64,000 bases of DNA from Enteractinococcus helveticum (GTDB lineage: Bacteria; Actinomycetota; Actinomycetes; Actinomycetales; Micrococcaceae), in contig NZ_DYXC01000169.1 in NCBI RefSeq assembly GCF_020742345.1, positions 1-64,000 on the forward strand, in the 5' to 3' direction. Numbering within the stretch: position 1 is the first letter of the stretch; every line of letters begins with the position of its first letter. Of the stretch, positions 25,923 to 34,866 are shown piece after piece. The translations under genes and the position numbers were made by a program. The notes under the pieces are model-generated. The model was not told the DNA's origin. It ran no database searches and saw only the letters and a list, made by a program, of their open reading frames with translations.

Positions 25923-26917
25923 ATGCTAAGCCGACCAAACGAGTGCAGTATTTCGGGCACCATGACCTGCCCCAAGAACAACAGGACGCATTGCGCAAAG
26001 CCGTCCGGCTTGAGCGCATCACCGTGGCGTATAAGCTCATAGCGATCGCGGTAATTCTGCTGCTGGCTGGCAGCTCTCAAGCGATGAAAGCTGCCTGGAT
26101 CGAAGATGCACTGTCACTATTGCCACCATTAGCGTTTCTAGTGGCTATCCGATTTATTAGTCGGGCACCAACCCCGCGCCATCCGTATGGATATCACCGG
26201 GCCATCGGAGTCGGTCACCTGGTGGCTGCTACATCGTTGCTTACGTTGGGCGGTTACCTATTTGTTGACTCTGCGATGGGTTTGGTCCAAGGCGAGCGGC
26301 CACCCATTGGCATGATAGAAATTTTCGGTCTCCAGCTGTGGGTCGGATGGTTGATGTCGGGTGCCTCGATTCTGGTTGCGATTCCGAGCGTCTTTTTAGG
26401 CCGGATGAAAGCTAAACTTGCGCCACTACTGCACAATAAAGTGCTCCATACCGATGCGGATATGAATAAGGCCGACTGGATGACCGGGTTTGCTACTGGT
26501 ATCGGCATTCTTGGTGTTGGCGCAGGATTATGGTGGTTTGATGCGGCGGCAGCTATTTTTATTTCTGTCGATATTATTCGCGACGGCGTCAATAATCTCC
26601 GCAGCTGCTTGGCCGGCCTTATTGATGCACGAGCCACCACGACGGATTCCAAGCAACCGCACCCGTTGATCGCTGAAACGCGGCAGACCATCCTGAAGCT
26701 GGATTGGGTCAAAGAAGCTGATGTGCGACTCCGTGATCAGGGCCAGGTTTTCCATACCGAAGTGTTTATCGTTCCCCACGAAGGGCAACAGCCGTCACTG
26801 GAAGAAGTCGAAGACACCCGTGAACAACTCAGTGACATGGACTGGAAACTTCATGACCTGGTGATCATCCTGGTTGCTGAGCTACCTGAGGAATTCCTCC
26901 CCCAATCCGACGAATAA
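25919..26917 (+). CDS. Cation diffusion facilitator (CDF) family transporter
   Basis: 332 residues with six membrane segments and a C-terminal cytoplasmic domain. The TM2 motif is EDALSLLPPLAFLVAIRF in place of the usual HSxxD, and TM5 has HTDADMNKADWMTGFATGIG with conserved Asp residues, which supports a metal site. RHPYGYHRAIGVGHL after TM2 is a family marker. The C-terminal domain (about 240-325) has the ferredoxin-like pattern. It should export a divalent metal in exchange for protons. GAGGAG precedes the ATG. It is translationally coupled to the one-lobe lipoprotein upstream. Confidence 0.85.
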   Translation: MNAKPTKRVQYFGHHDLPQEQQDALRKAVRLERITVAYKLIAIAVILLLAGSSQAMKAAWIEDALSLLPPLAFLVAIRFISRAPTPRHPYGYHRAIGVGHLVAATSLLTLGGYLFVDSAMGLVQGERPPIGMIEIFGLQLWVGWLMSGASILVAIPSVFLGRMKAKLAPLLHNKVLHTDADMNKADWMTGFATGIGILGVGAGLWWFDAAAAIFISVDIIRDGVNNLRSCLAGLIDARATTTDSKQPHPLIAETRQTILKLDWVKEADVRLRDQGQVFHTEVFIVPHEGQQPSLEEVEDTREQLSDMDWKLHDLVIILVAELPEEFLPQSDE

Positions 26918-26930
26918 GCAGGGTGCGTCG

Positions 26931-27461
26931 CTAGTCGGCGGATTCGGAGATGGAAGAGACGATCGCATCCATCGTGTCGACAAACGCGTTGGCGTCGTCG
27001 ACAGTGAAAAAGAATCCGATGGGTCGATAATTCTCTGGGTCCCGGGTATCAACCAGGGCAACTGATTTTTCATCAGAAGCGGGCAGCAGCCACACCATGG
27101 CACGGGGATTGTCGGTATCCGGGGCCGGTTTGCCGTGAACCGTTTTTAGATCAAAACCCACCCAGCGGATGCCCTGTTTGAATTTCCCCTTGCGAAACAT
27201 CACAAACGGGCCACCCATGCGACCGGTAGCGGGGGAGTCCAGTGTTTTGTTGATCAGTTCCACAGCTGTTTCCGCGTCAGGTCGGTCGCGAAACGCAGCA
27301 GATCCCACGGTGCCATCGGGAGCAACAGCCACCAGGTTGAAGCGCTCACCGGTATTGTCGGAGCCGATGACCATGCCGATGTTCGGGTTATCCGGCACAC
27401 CCCACTGGTCAATCGGGAAGCTCACGAGACGATTGGGTTCGTTCGCATCAGAATTCGGCAT
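26931..27461 (-). CDS. Hypothetical conserved-looking protein
   Basis: 176 residues, soluble, no signal peptide. Repeating beta-rich segments (RFNLVAVAPDGTVGSAAFRD; GIRWVGFDLKTVHG; AMVWLLPASDEKSVALVDTR) suggest a small globular fold. I do not recognise the family. It converges on the CDF gene 13 bp away and is divergent from argG. The ATG has no strong ribosome binding site. Confidence 0.65.
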   Translation of the reverse strand: MPNSDANEPNRLVSFPIDQWGVPDNPNIGMVIGSDNTGERFNLVAVAPDGTVGSAAFRDRPDAETAVELINKTLDSPATGRMGGPFVMFRKGKFKQGIRWVGFDLKTVHGKPAPDTDNPRAMVWLLPASDEKSVALVDTRDPENYRPIGFFFTVDDANAFVDTMDAIVSSISESAD

Positions 27462-27563
27462 GCACCCAGATTACGCCACATCTGCTGAAGGTCAGCTGAC
27501 AGTGCCAGGTCGTTCAGTGCAACGATTCGGTGAAGCAGTCCTTAAACCACTATTCTTGAGACC

Positions 27564-28985
27564 ATGTCTAAGGTTTTGTCTTCTCTCCCCGTCGGCGAAC
27601 GCGTTGGTATCGCCTTCTCAGGTGGTCTCGATACGTCTGTGGCCGTCGCGTGGATGCGCGAACACGGTTCTATCCCCTGCACCTATACCGCTGATATTGG
27701 CCAGTACGATGAGCCAGATATCGAAGGCGTCGTTGATCGAGCCAAAGACTACGGCGCAGAAATCGCCCGTTTCGTCGATGCCAAGAAGCCACTGGTTGAA
27801 GAAGGCTTCGTAGCCCTGCAGACCGGTGCGTTCAACGTCCGTTCAGGTGGCAAAACCTACTTCAACACGACCCCGCTGGGGCGTGCGGTCACCGGCACAC
27901 TGCTGGTGCGCGCAATGAAAGAAGATAACGTCAACATTTGGGGCGACGGCTCCACCTACAAGGGTAATGACATCGAACGGTTCTACCGTTACGGTCTGAT
28001 GGCCAACCCCAACCTGCTGATCTACAAACCATGGTTGGATGCCAAGTTCGTGGAAGAACTCGGCGGCCGTGAAGAAATGTCCGAGTGGCTCGTTGAACGC
28101 GGTTACCCGTACCGCGACTCGACCGAAAAGGCCTATTCGACAGACGCCAATATTTGGGGCGCGACCCACGAAGCCAAATCCTTAGAATTCCTCAACGTCG
28201 GTCTCGACATTGTTGAACCGATCATGGGCGTTGCCGCCTGGCGTGACGACGTCGAAGTCAAAACCGAAGAAGTCTCGATCCGTTTCCACGAGGGTCGTCC
28301 GGTGGCCATTAATGGCACCGAATACACTGACCCTGTCGCACTGGTACTGGAAGCCAACACCATCGGTGGCCGACACGGCATGGGTGTGTCCGACCAGATC
28401 GAAAACCGCATCATCGAAGCAAAATCCCGCGGCATCTACGAAGCACCAGGCATGGCCCTGCTGCACATTGCTTACGAGCGCCTGCTCAACGCGATCCACA
28501 ACGAAGATACCATCGAAAGCTACTACGTCAACGGGTACCGTCTGGGCCGTCTGATGTACGAAGGCCGCTGGTTTGATCCACAGTCACTGATGCTGCGCGA
28601 ATCCATTCAACGCTGGGTCGGTTCCGCCATTACCGGTGAAGTCACCCTGCGCCTGCGCCGCGGTGACGACTACACCATCCTGGACACCACCGGACCAAAC
28701 CTGTCCTACACCCCCGAGAAGCTATCGATGGAGCGCGTCGAAAACGCCGCCTTCGGTCCCGACGACCGCATTGGTCAGCTCACCATGCGCAACCTGGACA
28801 TCGCCGACTCACGCGCTCGTCTGGAGCAATACGCATCCCGCGGTACCCTGGGTGGCCCAACCGCCGAACTCATGGGTGAACTTGAAGTTGGTGGCGCAGA
28901 ACAGATCGCGGTCTCCGACGTCGACCTCAATGCAGATCAGGAAGCCGCCGGACTCAACGCCGCATTCGATACTGGCACCGACTAA
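27564..28985 (+). CDS. argG: Argininosuccinate synthase
   Basis: 473 residues. Joins citrulline and aspartate using ATP in arginine synthesis. The N-type ATP pyrophosphatase motif AFSGGLDTS is at 17-25, with EGFVALQTGAFNVRSGGK and GNDIERFYRYGL further on. The length and these segments fit the longer, E. coli-type ArgG subgroup, not the roughly 400-residue type common in actinobacteria. No other arg gene is adjacent. A hairpin follows the stop. Confidence 0.95.
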   Translation: MSKVLSSLPVGERVGIAFSGGLDTSVAVAWMREHGSIPCTYTADIGQYDEPDIEGVVDRAKDYGAEIARFVDAKKPLVEEGFVALQTGAFNVRSGGKTYFNTTPLGRAVTGTLLVRAMKEDNVNIWGDGSTYKGNDIERFYRYGLMANPNLLIYKPWLDAKFVEELGGREEMSEWLVERGYPYRDSTEKAYSTDANIWGATHEAKSLEFLNVGLDIVEPIMGVAAWRDDVEVKTEEVSIRFHEGRPVAINGTEYTDPVALVLEANTIGGRHGMGVSDQIENRIIEAKSRGIYEAPGMALLHIAYERLLNAIHNEDTIESYYVNGYRLGRLMYEGRWFDPQSLMLRESIQRWVGSAITGEVTLRLRRGDDYTILDTTGPNLSYTPEKLSMERVENAAFGPDDRIGQLTMRNLDIADSRARLEQYASRGTLGGPTAELMGELEVGGAEQIAVSDVDLNADQEAAGLNAAFDTGTD

Positions 28986-29305
28986 ACCAATACCATTACA
29001 CAACTGAGCTCTTAGCTCACCATGAGGCGCTGCACACCCCGACAGGTGTGTGGTGCCTCTGGCATATGTGCCAAAATCGACACCGTCCCAATTGGGAGTT
29101 TATCGACGTCGGTAGTACAGTGGGTGCTTTGAGGCACGCTCCAGAGTCATCATGCTCCAGAGATCATCTACAGCGTTGTGTTGTCAGCTGTGGCATTATT
29201 ACCTGCACGAAAGTCTAATACTCGTGGCCTCGGACAACGACACCTGCGCAAGCTTTCCAACGCGGCGACATTACCCTGCACCGTGATCTCAAAGGAGACA
29301 CAGTT
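28986..29305 (+). other. 320-bp intergenic region
   Basis: It contains the argG terminator hairpin near its start and the ribosome binding site of the BCCT gene (AAAGGAG at 29291-29297) at its end. No gene seen. The remainder should hold the transporter's promoter, but I could not identify clear -35/-10 boxes. Confidence 0.5.
29024..29059 (+). terminator. argG terminator-like hairpin
   Basis: A 15-bp stem with two G-U pairs (GAGGCGCTGCACACC with GGTGTGTGGTGCCTC) and a 6-base loop. A smaller hairpin GAGCT-CTT-AGCTC is just upstream. There is no strong T tract. Confidence 0.6.
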
Positions 29306-31279
29306 TTGAATCTCGACCCCTCGGATCCTGCTACCGAGCGTAAAACTACCAAAACCCCGCTTGTAGGCAAGCTCCGTTCCAAACGAAAAATCCTAGCGCT
29401 GGGGTTGTATCCCGGCGATATTCACCCCGGCCTACTATCGGGTGTTGGGATTGACGATCAAGATCGCAACTTCAGCATCGATAAGGTTATCTTCGCCGTC
29501 ACCGCATCGCTGATTGTGGCCTTCGTGCTGTGGGGCATTTTGAATCCCGAATCGGTTGGCACCGTTGCTGGCGTCGCGTTTAACTGGGCCATGGAAAACA
29601 TGGGATGGCTGCTGAACCTCGCCATGGGTGTTGGATTATTCGTCATGCTGTACGTGGCGTTCGGGCGCTACGGCAAGATCAAACTCGGCAAAGACGACGA
29701 GAAGCCCGAATTCTCACGGTTCTCATGGGTTGCCATGATGTTCGGTGCCGGACTCGGCGTCGGACTGTTCTTCTATGGTCCCTCAGAACCGCTGTCGCAC
29801 TTTCTTTCTCCGCCACCGCACACGCTGGCAGCCCAACAAGAGACGATGAACGCCCTGCAACAAGCAGCAGGAGAGACTCCGCAGGTCAACCGAGAAGCCA
29901 TCCACCAGGGTGTCTCCCAGGCCAGTTACCATTGGGGTCTGCACATTTGGAGTATGTACGCACTCGTTGGTGGTGCGCTGGCCTATGCAACGTTCCGCCG
30001 CGGTCGGCCAACACTGATCTCGTCTATTTTCCAAACGCTCTTCGGCAAATCCAAGACGGAAGGTTTCGCCGGCAAACTCGTCGACATCTTTGCCATCATC
30101 GCCACGCTCTTCGGTACGGCGACCACGCTGGGACTGTCTGCTATCCAAATCGGACAGGGCGTCACCATCGTCAGTGGCATCGGCCCAATCGGGAACAACA
30201 CGCTGATCATCATTATCGGCGTCCTGGGTGCCGGTTTTATTATCAGTGCTGTATCAGGTGTTTCTCGAGGTATCCGCTACCTATCGAACATCAATATCAC
30301 CTTCACACTGGGTCTGGTGTTATTCGTGTTCTTCGCCGGCCCGACCCTGTACCTGTTGAACTTGATACCATCCGGCATCCTGCACTACATCGACAACTAC
30401 CTGCCCATGATGGCCAAATCATTATCCTGGGGTCCCGAAACCGTCGAATTCCAAACCTGGTGGACCGCATTCTACTGGGCGTGGTGGATTGCCTGGACAC
30501 CGTTTGTTGGTACCTTCATCGCCCGTATCTCACGTGGACGTACCCTGCGTGAATTTGCGCTGGTTACCATGGGCGTCCCAACCCTGATTCTGATCCTAGC
30601 GTTCACCGTATTTGGTGGTGCCTCGATCATCAACTCCATCAACGGGGTCGAAGGATTCAACGGCGACGCCTCCCCAGAAGCAGTGCTGTTCAATCTCTTC
30701 GGTTCCTTGCCCTTCAATGCGATTACGCCGTTTATTCTCATGGCAGTGCTCGCAATCTTCTTCATCACCGCAGCGGACTCGGCATCCGTGGTCATGGGCA
30801 TGATGACGTCGCGCGGCAACCCGGCGCCCAAGAAAACCTTGGTCGTATTCTGGGGCCTGTGCATGATCGGGATTGCTATCGTCATGCTGCTGTCAGGTGG
30901 TGAAGACGCGTTATCTGGCCTGCAGAGCCTGACCTATCTCATTGCACTGCCGTTCAGTATCGTGCTGATTTTGATGGTCTGGGCGTTTTTGAAAGACCTG
31001 TCCACGGACCCTGCTCGGATTCGTTACGATTACGCAAAGAAAGCAGTCAGCGACGCCGTTATCCGCGGTATTGAAGACCACGGCGAAGAATTCGAGCTCG
31101 CCGTCAAACATTCGCCGGACGGTCGCGGTGCCGGTAGTGCCGTAGACGTCTCGGACCCGAAGTACACTGACTGGTATAAGGAAGAAGCCGCGACGAGCGC
31201 CATGAAACTGGTCACCGGTGAAGAATCTGGGCCGGTCTATGATAACGGCGACACACCGATAGACCAGCCAGAGAAGTAG
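29306..31279 (+). CDS. BCCT family betaine/carnitine/choline transporter
   Basis: 657 residues starting at TTG, supported by AAAGGAG eight bases upstream. Twelve membrane segments; family markers are GAGLGVGLFFYGPSEPLSHF and WAWWIAWTPFVGTFIARISR, the latter containing the Trp-rich BCCT substrate box. N-terminal (about 50 residues) and C-terminal (about 90 residues) cytoplasmic tails are longer than in minimal members and could sense osmotic state, as known for BetP. It takes up glycine betaine or a related compound with Na+ or H+. Followed by a clear intrinsic terminator; transcribed alone. Confidence 0.92.
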   Translation: MNLDPSDPATERKTTKTPLVGKLRSKRKILALGLYPGDIHPGLLSGVGIDDQDRNFSIDKVIFAVTASLIVAFVLWGILNPESVGTVAGVAFNWAMENMGWLLNLAMGVGLFVMLYVAFGRYGKIKLGKDDEKPEFSRFSWVAMMFGAGLGVGLFFYGPSEPLSHFLSPPPHTLAAQQETMNALQQAAGETPQVNREAIHQGVSQASYHWGLHIWSMYALVGGALAYATFRRGRPTLISSIFQTLFGKSKTEGFAGKLVDIFAIIATLFGTATTLGLSAIQIGQGVTIVSGIGPIGNNTLIIIIGVLGAGFIISAVSGVSRGIRYLSNINITFTLGLVLFVFFAGPTLYLLNLIPSGILHYIDNYLPMMAKSLSWGPETVEFQTWWTAFYWAWWIAWTPFVGTFIARISRGRTLREFALVTMGVPTLILILAFTVFGGASIINSINGVEGFNGDASPEAVLFNLFGSLPFNAITPFILMAVLAIFFITAADSASVVMGMMTSRGNPAPKKTLVVFWGLCMIGIAIVMLLSGGEDALSGLQSLTYLIALPFSIVLILMVWAFLKDLSTDPARIRYDYAKKAVSDAVIRGIEDHGEEFELAVKHSPDGRGAGSAVDVSDPKYTDWYKEEAATSAMKLVTGEESGPVYDNGDTPIDQPEK

Positions 31280-31300
31280 TTCGGTCTACAATTCAGGCGA

Positions 31301-31338
31301 AAGCCGACGAGACCCCCGGGTTTCGTCGGCTTGGGTTT
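31301..31338 (+). terminator. Intrinsic terminator after BCCT transporter
   Basis: Perfect 10-bp stem AAGCCGACGA / TCGTCGGCTT, 12-base loop, followed by GGGTTTTA. Confidence 0.8.
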
Positions 31339-31539
31339 TAACATTTGAAGTCTTGAGGACCCGACTGGCTGACACGCAGAACGCTACTGTCAAAAATGAA
31401 CTGTAGAGCTTCTACAGCACACATAGGTGTCCTTGCGAAATCACCGGATTTATCTGTCACATGCTCGGCGTGATGACATTCGCTGCCAGAGACATGATCT
31501 TTACCTTCGCCCTGTGATGCAGCACACTGGTAAGAGGTG

Positions 31540-31562
31540 CCCCGGAATGCCGGGGGATTTTC
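31540..31562 (+). promoter_or_regulatory. Terminator-like hairpin in aldehyde dehydrogenase leader
   Basis: CCCCGG-AATG-CCGGGG followed by GGATTTTCG lies 43 bp before the start codon. It could be an attenuator that must be read through, or the terminator of an unseen upstream RNA. Confidence 0.4.
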
Positions 31563-31604
31563 GTCCCTACCACTCATTGCTTTCCACAAGGGAGAAGAAC
31601 TTCG

Positions 31605-33083
31605 ATGACGCAGACCCAAGAACAAACCACCTTGCTTGACGATCCACGCTGGCATAACAACATTCTGTCCGACGGCTGGAAATCCGGGACCGGCGAAGAC
31701 ATTGCCATCATTGAACCAGCGACCGGTGAAACTCTAGGCACAATCGGTTCGGCAAGCCCTGACGACGTCCAAACAGCTGCCAAGAGCGCGGCGGCCGCCC
31801 AGAAAGCATGGGCCAAGATAGCCCCGACCCAGCGCGCTGCCATTCTGCGCAAAGCGGGTCTGCTGTTTGAGCAGCACGCCGAAGAGCTGCAGTCTTGGAT
31901 TATGAAAGAGACCGGGGCTATCCCACCAAAAGCCGACCTCGAACTCCACGTGGCAGCACAGGAATGCTATGAAGCAGCAGCACTGTGCACCGCACCGCAG
32001 GGTGATGTGCTGACTTCAGATGAACCACGCTGGTCGTTCGCCCGTCGTCGTCCCGCGGGTGTTGTAGCCGTGATATCGCCATTCAACTTCCCGCTAATCC
32101 TGTCGATCCGTTCGGTTGTTCCAGCGCTGGCCTTAGGCAACTCTGTGCTGTTGAAGCCGGATCCGCGCACCCCGGTTACCGGTGGTCTGATGATCGCGCG
32201 CGTTCTGGAAGAAGCTGGCCTGCCCGAGAGCGTACTGCACCTACTACCGGGCGGTGGTGATACCGGTGCAGCCATGACCGAAGCCCCTGAAGTTCGTGTG
32301 GTGTCGTTTACCGGCTCAACGGCAGCAGGTCGCAAGGTCGGTGAGGCTGCCAGTCGCAACCTGAAACGCGCACACTTGGAACTTGGTGGCAACAACGCTC
32401 TAGTTGTGCTGCCGGGTGCTGATCTGGATGCTGCGGTTTCCGCTGGTGCATTCGGTGCATTTATGCACCAGGGCCAGATTTGTATGACCGCTGGACGCCA
32501 CCTGGTCCACGAGTCACTAGTCGAAGAATATGTTGCCAAACTGGCTGAGAAGGCCAAGAATTTGCCGGTTGGTGATCCCGCGACCGAGGCCGTGGCACTG
32601 GGCCCAGTCATTGATGCAGGCCAACGCGATAATATCCACTCGATCGTTGAAAAGGCCCAGACACAGGGCGCCAAAGTTGAGGCCGGTGGCCAGTGTAAGG
32701 ACCTGTTCTACTCACCAACCGTGTTATCTAACGTTGCTGTTGATAACACCGCCTGGGCAGACGAGATCTTCGGCCCGGTTGCTCCGGTCATGTCGTTTGC
32801 AACCATTGAAGACGCCGCCGCGATAGTGAATAACTCCGAATACGGCCTATCGGTCGGGATCCTCGGCGACGTCGGCACCGCCATGGATTTGGCTGATCAG
32901 ATCGAATCCGGCAAGATTCACATCAACGAACAAACCGTCGGCGACGAAGCCAATGCCCCCTTTGGTGGTGTCGGTGCCTCCGGTACCGGATCGCGCTTCG
33001 GTGGGGCTCAAGCCAATATCGAAGCCTTTACTGAAACGCAATGGCTGACGGTGCGCTCTTCGATTGCACAGTACCCGTTCTAA
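31605..33083 (+). CDS. Benzaldehyde dehydrogenase-like aldehyde dehydrogenase
   Basis: 492 residues. NAD(P)+-dependent oxidation of an aldehyde to its acid. Motifs: substrate-side SPFNFPLILSIRSVVPALA, FTGSTAAGR, catalytic Glu259 in LELGGNN and nucleophile Cys293 in GQICMTAGRH, then EIFGPVAPV. The sequence is closest to benzaldehyde/vanillin dehydrogenases, consistent with the aromatic-catabolism genes elsewhere in the window. AGGGAGAAG precedes the ATG. It is a single-gene unit with a hairpin on each side. Confidence 0.88.
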   Translation: MTQTQEQTTLLDDPRWHNNILSDGWKSGTGEDIAIIEPATGETLGTIGSASPDDVQTAAKSAAAAQKAWAKIAPTQRAAILRKAGLLFEQHAEELQSWIMKETGAIPPKADLELHVAAQECYEAAALCTAPQGDVLTSDEPRWSFARRRPAGVVAVISPFNFPLILSIRSVVPALALGNSVLLKPDPRTPVTGGLMIARVLEEAGLPESVLHLLPGGGDTGAAMTEAPEVRVVSFTGSTAAGRKVGEAASRNLKRAHLELGGNNALVVLPGADLDAAVSAGAFGAFMHQGQICMTAGRHLVHESLVEEYVAKLAEKAKNLPVGDPATEAVALGPVIDAGQRDNIHSIVEKAQTQGAKVEAGGQCKDLFYSPTVLSNVAVDNTAWADEIFGPVAPVMSFATIEDAAAIVNNSEYGLSVGILGDVGTAMDLADQIESGKIHINEQTVGDEANAPFGGVGASGTGSRFGGAQANIEAFTETQWLTVRSSIAQYPF

Positions 33084-33093
33084 CGTCACGCTG

Positions 33094-33129
33094 CACGGGT
33101 CCCGGCCATAGCTATTTCCGGGACCTGTG
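33094..33129 (+). terminator. Hairpin after aldehyde dehydrogenase
   Basis: A 12-bp stem with one G-U pair (CACGGGTCCCGG with CCGGGACCTGTG), loop of 12. Only a weak T-rich tail. Confidence 0.55.
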
Positions 33130-33281
33130 CTTGTCCAAGTACTTGGGCTTTGATCGATGGGCGCCCCTATCTCCCGCGCAGTTTTCCACAGGTACCGGCT
33201 ACCGTCTGATAGGAAAGACGGTGATGTTGTACATTTGCTGGCACATGAAGGAACACTTGGGGCACAATAAGGGATATGTAC

Positions 33282-33545
33282 ATGTCAGCTGATGTGATTA
33301 CAACGATCATCACAGCCGCCGGATTGCTCGTAACACTCAGTGGTAGCTATTTTGCCGGCCTCGCGTGGCTGAGTCGACGTATGGACACGCGCTTCGACAA
33401 AGTGGACGCGCGGTTTGACAAAGTCGCTGAACGGTTCGACAAGGTAGATGAGCGGATTCACGGGCTTGAAGTAGAGCTCAATGAAGTGAAGATCGCGGTG
33501 GCGCGCATGGAAGGCCCAACTCCACGAATGATTTATCCTCGATGA
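33282..33545 (+). CDS. Small membrane-anchored coiled-coil protein
   Basis: 87 residues from the ATG at 33282 (AAGGG eight bases upstream; an ATG two codons earlier is too close). One N-terminal membrane helix (TTIITAAGLLVTLSGSYFAG), then three heptad-like copies of RFDKV(D/A) (TRFDKVDARFDKVAERFDKV) and a further amphipathic helix. Such proteins are widespread and uncharacterised; the repeats predict a homo-oligomeric coiled coil at the membrane. The stop overlaps the next gene's start (ATGA), so both products are made together. Confidence 0.75.
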   Translation: MSADVITTIITAAGLLVTLSGSYFAGLAWLSRRMDTRFDKVDARFDKVAERFDKVDERIHGLEVELNEVKIAVARMEGPTPRMIYPR

Positions 33546-34207
33546 GTTCGACAGATGGTAGCTCAGACTGGGGCTTTGGTCGCAAAAAGAAAAAGCTACG
33601 CCCCGGCGACGGCCACCGGCTCAAACCGTTCCGTGTTTGGCAAGGGCTGACACGGTCGTTATTTTATGCGCCCTTAGAAACCTCTGATGGCGGTGCGAAG
33701 CTCTATGCCGTCAACGTTAACTACTTTGACTGGGACGACACGGCTGACCTCTACCTCGATGGTGTGCATACTGCTCAAGCCGACCTGCCAGCCGAATTTC
33801 CTGTTGAGGGTGGCACAATTGAAGTTGCGACGAGCACCTACGGGCTGAAACGTATGCACTTTGTGGATCGCACCGGTCAAGCTCGAGTGCTGAAACCTGA
33901 TCCCGCCAGCGCCGAGGGCCTGCGCGCCAGATTCGCGCAGCGAGCGCCTCGGACCAGTCGGCTGATCGGTATTCTCGCCGTCGTCATTTTGCTAACACTG
34001 TTGCCAATCGGGCTGCTGGACCTTGCTGAGATCATCACGCACACAGAATTTGCCCAACAATATATCGACCCGTTTACCTCGCCAATTCGATTACCAGACT
34101 GGGCGACAACACCGGCATTGGTGCTCAGCATTCTGGCAGCACTGGAGCGCGCTTTGACATTGCGAAATCACTGGCTAATCGACATGGACACCGGCTGGTT
34201 CGACTAG
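33542..34207 (+). CDS. Membrane protein of unknown function
   Basis: 221 residues. A basic N-terminus (GRKKKKLRPGDGHRLKPFR), a soluble beta-rich region with NYFDWDDTADLYLDG, and two C-terminal membrane helices (RLIGILAVVILLTLLPIGLLDLAE; WATTPALVLSILAALERALTL). Not a family I recognise. The start lies in the ATGA overlap with the coiled-coil gene, so a physical partnership of the two membrane proteins is likely. Confidence 0.7.
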   Translation: MSSTDGSSDWGFGRKKKKLRPGDGHRLKPFRVWQGLTRSLFYAPLETSDGGAKLYAVNVNYFDWDDTADLYLDGVHTAQADLPAEFPVEGGTIEVATSTYGLKRMHFVDRTGQARVLKPDPASAEGLRARFAQRAPRTSRLIGILAVVILLTLLPIGLLDLAEIITHTEFAQQYIDPFTSPIRLPDWATTPALVLSILAALERALTLRNHWLIDMDTGWFD

Positions 34208-34218
34208 CGATTTGTCGC

Positions 34219-34680
34219 TTAGCGTTCGGCCGGTGGTCCCATCAACAATAAGGCAACATAGACCACGACGACGGTGGCCAAACCAATCACGACACTGCGT
34301 ATCGGGTGGTTGATGACCCAACGCAGTAACCGGTCGTGCCAGGTGTGATCGCGAGGATTTTCGGTAGCGGTGCGTCGCCAACCACCAGCCAAGCGGCCGG
34401 TGCGATGCAACCACATATCGACCGGCACCGTGGCATACGGGATTGCCGCGGCCACAATTGAAATCGAGATCGGAGCGGGCGACCACCGCTGGTTCTTTGA
34501 CACCAGGATCGCGGTGAGCGCATAGGACAAAAAGACAAAACCGTGGATCCCGCCGCCGATAGTCACCGCCACATCCCAGCCCTGGGTCGCACGCAACATT
34601 AGCCCGGCAATGAGCAGTGTCCACGAGATCACCTCCGCGACAGCAAAGAAGCGGAAGAACTTACGCGGCGTTGCGAACAT
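34219..34680 (-). CDS. DUF3817-like integral membrane protein
   Basis: 153 residues from the ATG at 34680 (GAGG six bases upstream). The N-terminal half (FFRFFAVAEVISWTLLIAGL, then GGGIHGFVFLSYAL) is the DUF3817 pattern common in actinobacteria, with three membrane helices; a further helix (VVIGLATVVVVYVALLLMG) ends the protein. Function unknown. It converges on the membrane protein gene at 33542, with 11 bp between stops. Confidence 0.78.
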   Translation of the reverse strand: MFATPRKFFRFFAVAEVISWTLLIAGLMLRATQGWDVAVTIGGGIHGFVFLSYALTAILVSKNQRWSPAPISISIVAAAIPYATVPVDMWLHRTGRLAGGWRRTATENPRDHTWHDRLLRWVINHPIRSVVIGLATVVVVYVALLLMGPPAER

Positions 34681-34866
34681 GATGAACCTCGAATGCAATG
34701 TGACAGTTTGGGGACGGCGTTGAGTGCCTCGAACACCCTAGCGGATTGACCTGAAAAAAATCCCCAGAACCACGGGCTTTAGCTACCTGCGTCCAGTAAT
34801 ATAGGCAGCACTTCCGTACTGCCGTCGCTGCGTAGTGCATGACACGTCGCGAGATAAGGGATGCCC

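Larger units (their letters stand above)
31280..31604 (+). other. 325-bp intergenic region with terminator and leader hairpin
   Basis: After the BCCT terminator the region runs about 260 bp to the aldehyde dehydrogenase start. It contains a second terminator-like hairpin at 31540-31562 only about 40 bp before that gene. No small gene seen. Confidence 0.5.
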
